NCBI GenBank assembly: GCA_004794785.1
Contig: SJOL01008870.1
Span: 799,644 to 863,643 of the forward strand
Direction: 5' to 3'
DNA length: 64,000 nt
Origin: Opisthorchis felineus
Taxonomy: Eukaryota; Platyhelminthes; Trematoda; Opisthorchiida; Opisthorchiidae
Shown here piece after piece: positions 56,301-64,000 of the stretch; position 1 is the first letter of the stretch, and each line of letters starts with the position of its first letter. The translations under genes were made by a program, and so were the position numbers. The notes under the pieces are model-generated. The model did no database searches. It was not told the origin of the DNA and saw nothing but the letters and a program-made list of their open reading frames with translations.

Positions 56301-59300
56301 GTACCTACCATCCTCAGTATATTAACGCCCATTTTGCCAGCAAACGCGCGTTTTGCATCCGCACTTGTTAAAGAGTTAAGGTTGTCTATCATAATATGTC
56401 TGAGCAAGGCAAGCGTTGCAAGTTACCATCCGTGCACAAGTTCACCTTGTATGTCAAAGAATCAACAATAACTTACTGCTCGACTACGCACAGTCAATCT
56501 GGTCTGCTTTCTCAGTTTATAAAGCGTGTTTTTTGTATCAATATAAAGTGTTGGTAGGATCCATGTGAACATAAGGCCGTTTAGGCCAGAGAATTTTTCA
56601 GAAAAATATGTTAACAAAACATTCCAGCGTATCAAACACTAAATTTCCAGCTGTTCAATTTATGCTCGGTGTACATATAACTAGAGAAATGGCTCTAATG
56701 ATCGAATGATGTGAACTCAAGTGCATCTGAAGACACCTGGATAATTCGTCGATGGAGAAAGGCACCAAACGGATCTTGTATTCACGTTTAGTTCTCGGCT
56801 TCATATACCAGAGCTTCCCGTTGGTTAGATGTGTAAAATGTAGTTCTTTACAGTTTTACTGTGAAGTACTCCACACAATATTGACCTCCGATTAGCCAGG
56901 TGGGTAAAAGAAAAGCTGAACAAGATGGCGGCGGTGTAAATGGCTTCATTGGGTAACGTTGTATCATCGAAAAATACCTTCAAGCTATAGCTCAGCTGAA
57001 ATTACGCACCAAAATCTAGAGGCTTGCGTCTTTTGCTTTAGCCCATCCTCTTAGTGTGGTAGAATATCATCAACAGCAGTCCTTGAATTAAAGGCTTCGA
57101 CTGATTTTTACGCTAATAAAGGTAGTCTTAGGCTTGGCCGTTTTGCTAATAGCTTCTGACGCTCCTAATTTGAATCCCAGATGGAAATGACGAGCAATGC
57201 CTGTCCAGATCATCTAAATTTACCTTATGTGTCATGTTTTAATAAGTATTATAATAATTCCTTCTAAACTTGTACTCTCCAACGTCTCTAATTCACTGGT
57301 CCTCTTAGTCAAGGAGAATAAAGGAACAGTTCCATACATAAATCTACGTTTCCGTTTTCGAACTTAAGACATGCGAGTAGATGCCCGCAAGGCAACAAAC
57401 TTTCAACAGATATTTCCGATTGCGTTGGAAAACATTTAGGAGCAACATCGAGGGAAGCAAATGTAATTCGCCTTTTCTGTTTCCGTAGGTTATTTCTGTA
57501 GGTTATTTCTTTATATATGCAACACAGTGCGTGTTTACAGCTGTATATTAGCCAAACCCTGACGCCTCCGAAAAGAACACAAGTAACCACTTGTGTCATC
57601 TTTGCAGTAGTGGTGCTTTATACATCACGAACTGAGCATCATACATTAAATCCAAATAAGAGTGAATACACCCTGAAGTAATACTGTATGCGAACGTTTC
57701 CGGGAGGCGTGTGGCTCCTCACAGTTTTCAAGTGTTTACGTCATACTTACGGCCGACCCAACGTCAACTATGCATGATGTTGCGGTACGCAGATTGTTTA
57801 AGTCGAATCGAATTGGACACAGTCACATTAGACCTTAGATTTTCATTACGCAGCAGGTTGAGAATGCTAATAAGTGTTGGCCAGCGTGCACGCGTCTCCG
57901 AACTAGTATCCAGGATGGCATCAAAAAGTGGCGTGTGGACAACCAACTGACACAATTGTGGGCATTCACAATACCCATCTAGTGCTTTCGTACAAATATG
58001 TGGCTGAATTTACACAAATAAATGGCGATACTTTTGTTCTACAGGTTAGTATCAGCGATTACTCGTTTCGATTAACCAACTACCACCAAAACTGAAACAT
58101 CACTGGTTTTACCTGAATGCAGCAAACATAGCCTTTGAAAAATAATACCTACAGTTTTTGAACGGATGTCACTATGTAATTTAGATTAGCATACTTGGGC
58201 GTTAACCACCTGTCCTATGTTCGTTCCGCATTACAGGGCATTTGAGGTGAAAATTTCAGTTACTTGGAAAGAACTGACTACCTGTCTTTTGTCGAGGGTT
58301 CATTCTTTTTCCCAAATCTTAGTTATCAAACTCGTTTCTTGTTGAGAATCGGACAGGAGCTCAAGGTGACCCACTTCGTGATTTGTATATTGCATCCATA
58401 CTGAAAAAGTACTTTTCCTTGTGATGAGGTTCAGAAATATGATTCAGATCTTAATTTCGCTAACCCAAACTGAATAAATCCAATCATTTTTTTAATTCAG
58501 TATTCGTGTGATGATAATCATTGTTTGACTTTTTCCTGCAAACCAGATTTTACAAGCTCTTGTTCATTAATTTGTAAACGGCCCGAGAGTAAATTCTCAA
58601 ATTGTGTCTTCCCTATTCTTGTATCCAAAGTCACTTATAATATCTATATCATAACAGCGGACCTTATTAGGATCAGCCTAAAACGGCTTATTCTTTCTAG
58701 TACCCATTACTACTGGTCAACTAAAAATGGTATCCAAATCTTCTGATTTGTACAGCTTCGAGTTCTGTTCACATATTTTAGCCCTATACCACTTCAGTGG
58801 TTTTGCACAGTCGGTTGCATGTTCCCATCCACATTACTGACCTTTAATAGATTTCACGCAAAGTCGCACCAAAAAGTATCTCATACTTACTGCTTCCATG
58901 GAAGTAAAATCCACATCCCTCAATTATAAAATTTCCTCTGCCACTTCAAATTTTTTTAACTCATCGTAGGGTTTACATAGCTAGTGTTACCCCTTGGGAT
59001 AGTTGTTATTTCCTACCAGGTTCACAGTCCCAAGCACTCTAAACGACATCGAATAAAAATATGTTAGTAATTGAGGAGGCGTATTGTTGATGACACAAGA
59101 AGTTTAGATAGAAGACAAAATTGTGACAGAACTCTAGTTTCTTACCCGAATGACGAACGCAGATTCATCAAAAATAGACCGGGCTGTACAATTTTATTTG
59201 CAAAAGAAAACTGAGCACGAATGCTTGCTATCCGGATTTGACAAGCGTACCGCGGAATTTCTAGCTACTGCATCTTCAAACTGTATCAGCCCTACCCACC

Positions 59301-62300
59301 GTCAAACAAATGGTAGCTTCTGGTACCCGCAGGGATGTAATGAGCTATTGAATCCAGTCGGCTGTCAATTCCTTCAAAAACCGATGACATACTTCCTCAT
59401 TTGCTTTTATGGTCAACTGCCAACGATGACGAATATAGTAAACCTATGTTGGATATCACGAATATAAGTGTTACGTCTAGACCACGCTCAATATTAGCTT
59501 TCCATTCCCGAGCATTGGACGGCCGTTTGCCTCAAGTTCACTTTCAAGGTCAACGAAAAATATCGTACCCAGAAGAACTTCACGAATATAGGAGTGCTAA
59601 GCTCTATTTTCATCACTTCTCCTCTTTTTCCCATCTTTTCAACCTTGCTTATTAGACGAATATCGGCGCACGGCTGTTAATATTCTCTTTATTGCTGAAT
59701 CTTGATGATAGGCAGCTCCATGATTAAAACTCCCCTATTTCCGTTCAGCAACTGCAGATATCTCCCTCTACATAAGTCTCACAGTCCGTCCTCCTTGCTC
59801 GGCAGGCTGATTATTTTTTTCTTACTCACAATATAAAAATGTTTGTTGATGCTAATGCTTTTCTCTATTCAGTAACACCACTCCTAAAAAAAATGCGATC
59901 TTTTCCAATTTTCACTTGTTTTACCGGTGGTGTTCCAGTCGTTCAATTGGCTTGATTTTATCTAGGTTAGCGAAGTTAGTTTTTGCTTCGCTTCAACTTT
60001 CTCTTCCAACTTTGAACTTTTTAGACATCTACAGGATATTTGCCACGAAAAACATAACCTAACACACTCCGAAAGAGTAATATTATCATTCTCTCTCATT
60101 TTCAATTTCCTTTTTTCTTACATAAAAGTGCCCCATTAGCTCCTTCCGCACCCACAATCAGCCAGGTCTAAAGTTCAGACCAAAAATACACTCAAAATTT
60201 TGGTTTTTATATTTCCGCCCAAAAGTCCTCTATACCTATTTTAAGTTGTTACCTTATACTGAGGTTTTCAGCACGTGGTTCCAAACAGCCTTTCCTATAT
60301 GGTTGGATTTTCTGTTGCATATCTTTGCGATATTTTTAAGGCAGATATTATTTATCTAAGTTTTTACAGTTTGAGCTATTCAGCAACTCCTAAAACATGG
60401 GTACAGACTTACTAAAATCGCATTTATTGATTAGAGAGGACAAAAAATAACAGTCATCTGATGAACGCTCAAAAACAGCTAATTACAGATATAACCACAT
60501 TTAGACTTATGAAGTATGATTATCGGGTAGCTCACAAAAAACTAGCAATTATCCAAGTGTTTGTGAAATTGCGACTGATGCCTTGATATGAGGAAAGATG
60601 TTGCAGCCTATTAAGTAGACCGTAATTTGAACGTCAAAGCTAACTGAGTACCTGTGTATAAAGTACTATTCAGGATAGTGTAAATATACCACACTAGTAG
60701 TTGCGTCAAGTCACAGAGAGGAATCTACGCAAGCTGATTAGAAAACGTGGTATTGCTACACTATAAATATCAAATCTGTGTAAAGTATCACTGGGGACTT
60801 AAGGATTTAACAAATTTAGGACTCACTTAGGAACTTTGAGTGGGTATGCCTTTGCGGGCCTTGGAAGCAGACAAAATGAGAAGAGAAAATAAGAAATCTA
60901 ATCATGTGAACTGGGAACTGAAATCCTTGCTTTATTTATTCTTACTGTTTTCATTGAAATGTGCACAAAATGTGCCACTAGGCTGTGGACAGCGGCATAG
61001 TGTGCCATTGGGATGTGGTGAAGAGAAAATTGTGTTGGCAAATACACGATGATTTTTTGTGTAGAAGCTGCCAAATCCTCTTTCTTCAACATTATATAAG
61101 CGCCATGTCCTCATATTGCAAGCCAAACCGATGTCACACAGCACAAACATTACCTCTTTCAGATGGTTTGGCTTCAAAACTCCGGAAACTGGAGCCGAAT
61201 GCTCGAATTCAAGAGTATTCACTGCGGGCTGGCCTTCTGTTTCCAATTCCCGCAAAGTTTGCTCTTACCTGGGTTGGGAACCTTTCATAATTTGTGAACT
61301 TCTAGTTACATTGTGAGACATTCTTATACGGTTGTAAGAAAAGGTGGGGACTTTTATGTATCAGAGCAGAGGTTCACAAAGTGTAAGCCCAACAAGATAT
61401 TGAAGGGCTCAGCTTGACTATTTTGCCATCCTTCAGAAATCTATTAAGTTGTTTTGAGTGAAACGAAATTAGCCCATGCAACCTTCAGTCAAAGCAAGAA
61501 ATTCACAACACGGAACAAAAGCTATTGAAATCCATGAAGAAAATAAAGCCAGTTTGAATAAAACTTGCGCAGAAGAATTTTTGCGGATTTCCAGGTCATG
61601 CTGAGCCAAGTGCAAAGCATCGCCTGATCTATGAACACCCCCTGTTTCGTATAACACTGGTCAGAGCAGAAGTTGACAATCGGGACTAGAAATACGGGTT
61701 CTTAAAAAATAGAAAATTTCAATATCATTGTCATTTTTTGCCCCCCTCGGCACCAAAACGAAACTTCCCGATTAGCAATCGCAGGTTGATGTAGTTTGAT
61801 TATTTTAACAATATGGAGTAAAAAGCATTCCCACTATCTTGGTATCACCGAAACACCGTTTGTGTACGACGAATATGAAGAACATCTTGGAGCACCACTC
61901 AGAATGTATGAAGGCAGTGACACCTGAAAGGCATCATTAATTGGGGAGACCGAGGTAGCACTGTATGTTTAAGCCATTGGACTTTGCGAAGCCGGCCTTG
62001 AACACAAAACGAGAGGACAACAAAGAAGAGGATATTTTGGTCAAACACAAAGCTACTTTTACCCTAAACTATTACGAGTGAGCAGAACAAAAATAAAAAC
62101 ACAGCGCCTACTTCGTAATTGCTTAAAAACGAACAGGAGAGAAACAGACTACTAGGCACATGTGTTCTGTAGAATGCTGCTGGACTGGGCTGTACCGATT
62201 GTAACAAACTACAGTAGAGTAAAAAGTTGTCAATTTCCTGCAAGGCGGAAAATATAGAAATTTCCCATAAATCCTTTTCATAAAATGCAACACATGTGCC

Positions 62301-63789
62301 TAAAAACTGACAAGTTGAGTGAAGCAACAGGAAAAATCAACCAATATAAAGAAGCAAAATTTCTTGATCTGAAAAGTATAACGGTTATGTGAGCGATCAG
62401 TGTTTGCGATACTGTTATGCGTGGTGGCTGTTCAAAGGTTGTTCAGTTGTTTTGCTCTAAATTTTGAGTGGACAAAACTTTTCCATACATAACGTTGCAT
62501 TTTACGGGGTATTTGATAACTGGAAGACATTTATTTTTGCCGCTGGTTAAACCCATCTTTCCTAGATTTGAAACTTAAGTATTCGGAGAAGATGACGTCC
62601 TGGGACATTCCATTGAATTTGTCAATTACGGGAACTCTTAATTGATGTTACTGGAGAGTTTGACCAAAGCTTGATGGAATACCTGATTTATTGAGTTTTC
62701 AACTGAGTTATATACCCAAAGGTTGCCTCAGGGTTCATTTAGGTCGATAACAGGATACAATATTTTTTTCATAAAAGGCCTACTTCTATGATTGATAAAA
62801 AGTCGCCGAGAATAAATACCGGTTACACCCTGCTTTGAATCTATAGGATAGGCATGTTACTCGGAGTACACATTCATAACAAGATGGTTAAAAAATTGAG
62901 AACGGGAGTGCACAGAACAGCTTGCGACAAATACGAAAAGCAAACAGCTAAACGTCCTTTTTTTACCATAAATGAAGACACTTAGTAAGTATAAATGGAG
63001 AAGTGCGTGTAGAAGTGCAGCGAAAGCTGAACTAGAGTAGTAGCCGGAGATACTAAGAATTCTAACCTTTTTGTTTACAGTAAAGAATCAGCATGAATCT
63101 TAAGGCGATCCGAGGCGAAGAAAAGCAGTCGATATTCGTTTGGTATAATCAGGTGCCTATAGATCTCTGTTTTGTGCGAAAGGTTAAAATTATCTTGAGA
63201 TACCTTGCTTCATAGTGGATCATATTCAGTTTTCTACCATCATAGTGTGGGATAGATGTGCTTAGATTTATTTGATTAACTAACAAGATGTTATAATATG
63301 AGAAAGTTTCCGAAACTGAATCCTGAAATAACTGGCGGTTTGAACGTTTTCAGCGAACCGATTTCATGCGATTTACATAGTAGTGTTGGATGCTGAGCGT
63401 TATTTTAAAACCCTTGTTTTTAGATGTGCTGATTGAGGGCAAACCAAACGGCGTGACCAATCGGCCTCATCAACTCACCTGCATTGCCAGATTTTACCAA
63501 CCGGATCCCAGTTCAACGGTTTTGTGGTTCCACAAAAACCCATACCAAGGTACGGCAGAACGACGTTATCCAAGATCACCAGTCACACTTGACCAGATGT
63601 GGAAAGACCACACAGACAGTTCACTGGAGTACAACGTTTCACACCACTGGCTAAACAAATCTCAGCTGATAAGCGTCCTCCGTCTCAGCAGGTTGTCCCT
63701 CAAGTCTGCGGGTCTCTGGCGGTGCGCCAAATTCTCCAGAAACTTCTTCGAGCCAACAGGCGAAGCAACGTTTCATCTCCGAGTTTTCG
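10850..63789 (+). CDS. Two-Ig-domain cell-surface protein, DPR / zig-8-like (spliced, 3' partial)
   Basis: The joined model is 10850-11305, 49128-49329, 49646-49735 and 63424-63789, giving about 371 codons before the edge. Ig1 has its B-strand cysteine at residue 141, core tryptophans at 155-156, an LTVG motif at 164-167 and the F-strand motif DAGNYIC ending at Cys202. Ig2 has Cys269, Trp284 and Cys350. The LTVG segment after the C strand is typical of insect DPR and nematode zig-8 proteins, which are neuronal adhesion receptors that bind DIP-type partners through Ig1. Six N-glycosylation sequons are visible (N128, N191, N205, N245, N320, N327), fitting an extracellular protein. Anchor and stop codon lie beyond the window. 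A clear signal peptide is not seen after the chosen ATG, so an upstream coding exon is possible. A lachesin/neurotrimin-type IgLON relative is the main alternative. The Ig-protein call is firm; the subfamily is inferred. Confidence 0.82.
11515..11645 (+). repeat. Dispersed repeat family, copy B (short)
   Basis: It matches copies C and D through CATTTGCA..AATTTGGTTTTG, GAGACTCACCTGGA, CAGCTGAATCTC, CGTTTGTGATG and CAACTGAATGTGCTGCACCAGGCC-type blocks ending near CCTCATT. Only the middle part of the family unit is present. It explains part of a 145-codon minus-strand open frame over 11394-11831, which I therefore do not call a gene. Confidence 0.6.
21451..21647 (+). pseudogene. Orphan exon-like ORF inside intron 1, unrecognised
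   Basis: A 65-codon open frame is framed by an AG at 21449-21450 and a GT donor (GTAATG) at 21648. It enters in phase 1 and leaves in phase 0. An in-frame TAA sits just upstream, inside the would-be intron, which is what a true exon boundary would show. The translation looks protein-like: Trp-rich near the start (residue motif [11 protein letters not shown]), then a charged amphipathic run with [16 protein letters not shown] and a TTLAILSTD segment. I do not recognise the family. It cannot join the Ig exons, because exon 1 ends in phase 0 and exon 2 starts in phase 0. It may be an exon of a nested gene, or a captured or pseudogenised exon. It lies about 150 bases beyond the 3' end of the antisense RTE relic. 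Confidence 0.35.
21800..23450 (-). mobile_element. Degenerate RTE-clade non-LTR retrotransposon (LINE) relic
   Basis: Reading the minus strand from about 23450 down, conserved ORF2 blocks appear in the right order but in shifting frames. First comes a post-endonuclease stretch (near 23160-23290). Then there is a block with [14 protein letters not shown] and IPMTANTTP (22870-22965), and next [20 protein letters not shown] (22741-22833), both like flukes' RTE linker region. [15 protein letters not shown] piece follows near 22690. The reverse transcriptase starts near 22440 with [12 protein letters not shown], then [17 protein letters not shown], then [22 protein letters not shown] and SLYSY..VSVYG down to about 22030. 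Frameshifts and stops interrupt it, so it is dead. The catalytic-core FADD-type block is not clearly seen. The 5' endonuclease is mostly lost and replaced by the repeat copy at 23.5 kb. RTE assignment is from remembered family patterns. Confidence 0.72.
23505..23800 (+). repeat. Dispersed repeat family, copy C
   Basis: The copy runs through the blocks CTACTCATAAGGCTGCTG, TTCGACAGCCCACGATC, GGGCGCGATCCTCGAGTTT, ATTGCATGAAATTCGACTT, TTTGGTTTTGACTGGAGAC, CAGCTGAATCTC and CAACTGAATGTGCGGCACCA. It is one of the better preserved copies and helps define a unit of about 300 bp. It abuts the 5' end of the antisense RTE relic. Confidence 0.65.
27391..27477 (+). repeat. 11-bp minisatellite (ACAAAGTTATT)
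   Basis: Four exact tandem copies of ACAAAGTTATT occupy 27401-27444. They are followed by three variant copies (ACAAGGTTGTT, ACAAATTTATT, ACGAAGTTATC) to 27477, with a degenerate partial copy just before 27401. The exact copies at one end and diverged copies at the other suggest growth from the left side. No coding or regulatory role is visible. Confidence 0.9.
27945..28145 (+). other. Weak candidate exon, unrecognised
   Basis: An open frame starting at an ATG ends at a good donor (GTAAGT at 28146), after a possible acceptor CAG at about 27942. The 67-residue product has two hydrophobic stretches and matches nothing I recognise. It has no supporting neighbour exon. The chance of a random ORF ending near a GTAAGT is substantial in 38 kb of intron. 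Confidence 0.15.
30842..30925 (-). repeat. tRNA-like relic, possible SINE head
   Basis: On the minus strand a B-box-like AGTTCGAATCC (30869-30879 on the plus strand) matches the RNA polymerase III consensus at 10 of 11 positions. An A-box-like TGGTCTACCAG lies about 26 bases upstream (30906-30916). Spacing is slightly short and the acceptor stem is not convincing, so this is not called a functional tRNA. A tRNA-derived SINE or tRNA pseudogene is the likely explanation. Confidence 0.3.
39490..39650 (+). repeat. Dispersed repeat family, copy E (partial)
   Basis: It aligns with copy C through CTACTCATAAGATTCCTGAA, a degraded GGCAGGCCATGA block, GGTAGGCGCAATCCCCGAGTTTT and TTGCAAACTACAT-like sequence. 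Only the first half of the unit remains. Confidence 0.55.
41809..42160 (+). mobile_element. LTR-retrotransposon gag zinc-knuckle relic
   Basis: A frame at 41809-42009 contains two adjacent segments with CCHC spacing (CX2CX4HX4C). The first, [14 protein letters not shown], keeps C, C and H and has T in place of the last C. The second, [14 protein letters not shown], keeps only the first C, with L, I and V where C, H and C would be. The spacing is exact in both. This is the double-knuckle nucleocapsid arrangement of Gypsy-like gag proteins, and the intervening residues resemble fluke elements. Sequence to about 42160, including a [12 protein letters not shown] piece, could be a protease remnant but is weak. 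No LTRs are recognised. Confidence 0.5.
42240..42520 (-). mobile_element. CR1/Jockey-like LINE reverse-transcriptase relic
   Basis: On the minus strand a frame reads [19 protein letters not shown]. This corresponds to reverse-transcriptase block A (consensus VFLDFSKAFDSVxHK): the first catalytic-type Asp is present and the second conserved Asp is replaced by Gly. Downstream, a second frame continues the family pattern with [11 protein letters not shown] and a [13 protein letters not shown] segment, which sits where a strand-loop and the GVPQGS region would follow. The two frames overlap, showing a frameshift. Only about 90 codons are recognisable. It lies head-on against the gag relic to its left. 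Confidence 0.55.
45260..45720 (+). repeat. Dispersed repeat family, copy D (longest, with hammerhead-like core)
   Basis: The copy contains ACGATCGG at 45271, GGTAGGCGCAATTACCGCG near 45304, GCACGAAATTCGACTTG near 45358, CTCGTTTGTAATGTGC near 45430, GTGCTGCACCAGGCCACCTC near 45461, GTACGATATTCGAC near 45492, and then a second TAGCCCACGATAGGTTCC block near 45566. The two ACGAT blocks are about 302 bp apart, so the unit restarts, as in a tandem pair. At 45628-45654 is CTGATGAG, a CCCC/GG potential stem and GCAAC, which in copy A reads GAAAC. A short GTC follows near 45666. Confidence 0.65.
47175..47245 (-). repeat. tRNA-like relic, possible SINE head
   Basis: On the minus strand TGGCGCAGTGG (47227-47237 on the plus strand) fits the polymerase III A box at every fixed position. 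About 37 bases on, ACTTAAAATCC is a decayed B box with roughly 7 of 10 fixed positions matching. Spacing is right for a tRNA. The stems are not intact, so it is probably a tRNA pseudogene or SINE head. Confidence 0.35.
49128..49329 (+). CDS. Exon 2: C-terminal half of Ig1
   Basis: The acceptor is TTTTCTAG with TACTAAC at 49094-49100; the donor is GTACGT at 49330. Length 202, phase 0 in and phase 1 out. It encodes residues 153-219: the C-strand tryptophans, the LTVG motif, an RYSID strand, the E strand WTLVIRN, sequon N191-V-T, the F-strand DAGNYIC with Cys202, and sequon N205-L-S before the G strand ending in LSVL. Cys202 pairs with Cys141 encoded 38 kb upstream. In the DPR family this face of Ig1 binds the DIP partner. 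The first codon happens to be ATG, but it is an internal codon and not a start. Confidence 0.88.
49330..49645 (+). other. Intron 2 (316 bp)
   Basis: It starts GTACGT and ends TTCTTTTACAG, with CTAAC at 49618-49622, 23 bases before the AG. The reading frame of exon 2 runs on into the intron for about 18 codons to a TGA. Intron retention would therefore truncate the protein just after Ig1. Confidence 0.75.
49646..49735 (+). CDS. Exon 3: hydrophilic inter-Ig linker, possible cassette exon
   Basis: This 90-base exon was found from its signals: TTTTACAG before it and a strong GTAAGT after it. It enters and leaves in phase 1 and is fully open in the frame set by exons 2 and 4. It encodes about 30 residues, rich in Lys, Asp, Glu and Thr, with sequon N245-M-S, and no domain. 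It would add a flexible spacer between Ig1 and Ig2, which in DPR relatives are normally almost continuous. Skipping it joins exon 2 directly to exon 4 in frame, with a His at the junction instead of Pro and Asp at the two ends. No homology supports it independently, so the call rests on splice signals and phase. Confidence 0.7.
54093..54262 (+). other. Weak candidate exon, unrecognised
   Basis: A TTCCGCATCCAG-type acceptor and an AG/GTAAGAA donor bound a 170-base frame open only in phase 0. The product is polar with four cysteines and matches nothing I know. It cannot be inserted between exons 3 and 4, which need phase 1. The opposite strand is also open over the same span. A nested gene, a frame-breaking cryptic exon or chance are all possible. 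Confidence 0.15.
57690..57970. other. Compact region open on both strands, unrecognised
   Basis: A segment that looks richer in G and C than its surroundings is open for 79 codons on the plus strand (57711-57950) and 63 codons on the minus strand (57764-57955). Neither translation is recognised. A transposon fragment is my best guess because such dual openness in fluke introns often marks younger insertions, but there is no motif to confirm it. Confidence 0.2.
59150..59655 (+). pseudogene. Two overlapping ORFs in different frames, possible decayed coding segment
   Basis: A 105-codon frame (59150-59467) overlaps an 84-codon frame (59401-59655) on the same strand, as a single frameshifted coding segment would. 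The first is hydrophilic and contains [17 protein letters not shown] and a Cys-containing C-terminal half; the second has [21 protein letters not shown] recognise neither, and no good splice pair frames them. They could be a processed pseudogene, a retroelement fragment or chance. Confidence 0.25.
63424..63789 (+). CDS. Exon 4: Ig2 domain
   Basis: The acceptor is TTGTTTTTAG at 63414-63423 and the donor GTAAGA at 63790. Length 366, phase 1 in and phase 1 out. It encodes residues 250-371, a complete second Ig domain: B-strand Cys269 in QLTC, C-strand Trp284 in VLWFHKN, sequons N320-V-S and N327-K-S, an [10 protein letters not shown] strand, and Cys350 in [10 protein letters not shown]. The usual F-strand Tyr corner (DxGxYxC) is Trp here, and 80 residues separate the two cysteines, longer than the usual Ig spacing of about 50 to 60, because of an insertion between strands C and E. 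The following G strand ends in FHLRVF. The gene must continue, as no stop or anchor is reached. Confidence 0.85.
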
Positions 63790-64000
63790 GTAAGAATTAC
63801 TATCGCAAACAAAGCAGTTTACCGAAATCTGCATGGGTTATATGCAGGGGACTTGTGGTATTGGGTGGACAATTGCTAACGTTCACCAAACTCTGCATTA
63901 TGTAGCCGCTGTAATGCAAAAACTCCCATAAGCGATGCCTCACAGACAAATATTGTTGTGGTCATCACCTAGACATTTGTTTAGACTATCCACATGTTTC
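63790..64000 (+). other. Start of intron 4 (runs off the window)
   Basis: It begins GTAAGA. The frame of exon 4 stays open to a TAG at 63903, which is read-through into intron and not part of the protein. No acceptor or further exon is seen before the edge. Confidence 0.6.

Larger units (their letters stand above)
49736..63423 (+). other. Intron 3 (about 13.7 kb)
   Basis: It starts GTAAGT and ends TTGTTTTTAG. Phases on both sides are 1. Inside are several weak ORFs, listed or rejected separately, and a pyrimidine-rich stretch near 59.6-60.3 kb. I see no recognisable transposon protein here, unlike intron 1. An unlisted additional small exon cannot be excluded. Confidence 0.65.

Noticed and set aside
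57485..57510. Two tandem copies of GTAGGTTATTTCT
   Set aside because: A two-copy 13-bp duplication is too slight to report as a repeat feature.
63599..63793. Second frame within exon 4
   Set aside because: It is an out-of-frame shadow of the Ig2 coding sequence.
1..64000. Prokaryotic operons, CRISPR arrays, phage or rRNA genes
   Set aside because: No arrays of spaced direct repeats, no long contiguous coding frames, no ribosomal RNA sequence and clear spliceosomal gene structure.

Overview
This window looks like nuclear DNA from a large, intron-rich animal genome. I infer a flatworm, most likely a digenean trematode. The reasons are spliced exons with GT-AG introns and good branch-point motifs, no operon structure or ribosome binding sites, one intron near 38 kb, AT-rich non-coding sequence, and decayed retroelements that resemble fluke RTE, CR1-like and LTR families. 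The species cannot be named from this sequence.

One gene can be supported. It is a plus-strand, two-immunoglobulin-domain surface protein of the DPR / zig-8 type. It has at least four exons: 10818-11305, 49128-49329, 49646-49735 and 63424-63789. Exon ends and phases (0, 1, 1, 1) fit without adjustment. Exon 1 carries the N-terminal region and the first half of Ig1, exon 2 completes Ig1, exon 3 is a 30-codon hydrophilic linker, and exon 4 is nearly all of Ig2. The gene runs off the right edge, because a donor site follows exon 4 and no stop or membrane anchor is reached. Exon 3 is phase-symmetric, so it could be skipped without changing frame.

The rest is non-coding as far as I can see. The first 10.8 kb has no supported gene. 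Intron 1 (about 37.8 kb) holds most of the mobile debris: an antisense RTE-type LINE near 21.8-23.45 kb, an orphan exon-like ORF beside it, an 11-bp minisatellite near 27.4 kb, a gag zinc-knuckle relic near 41.8 kb, an antisense CR1/Jockey-like reverse-transcriptase relic near 42.3 kb, and two tRNA-like relics. Intron 3 (about 13.7 kb) holds only weak ORF candidates and low-complexity stretches. A dispersed repeat family recurs at about 8.1, 11.5, 23.5, 39.5 and 45.3 kb. Two copies carry a sequence resembling a hammerhead ribozyme core.
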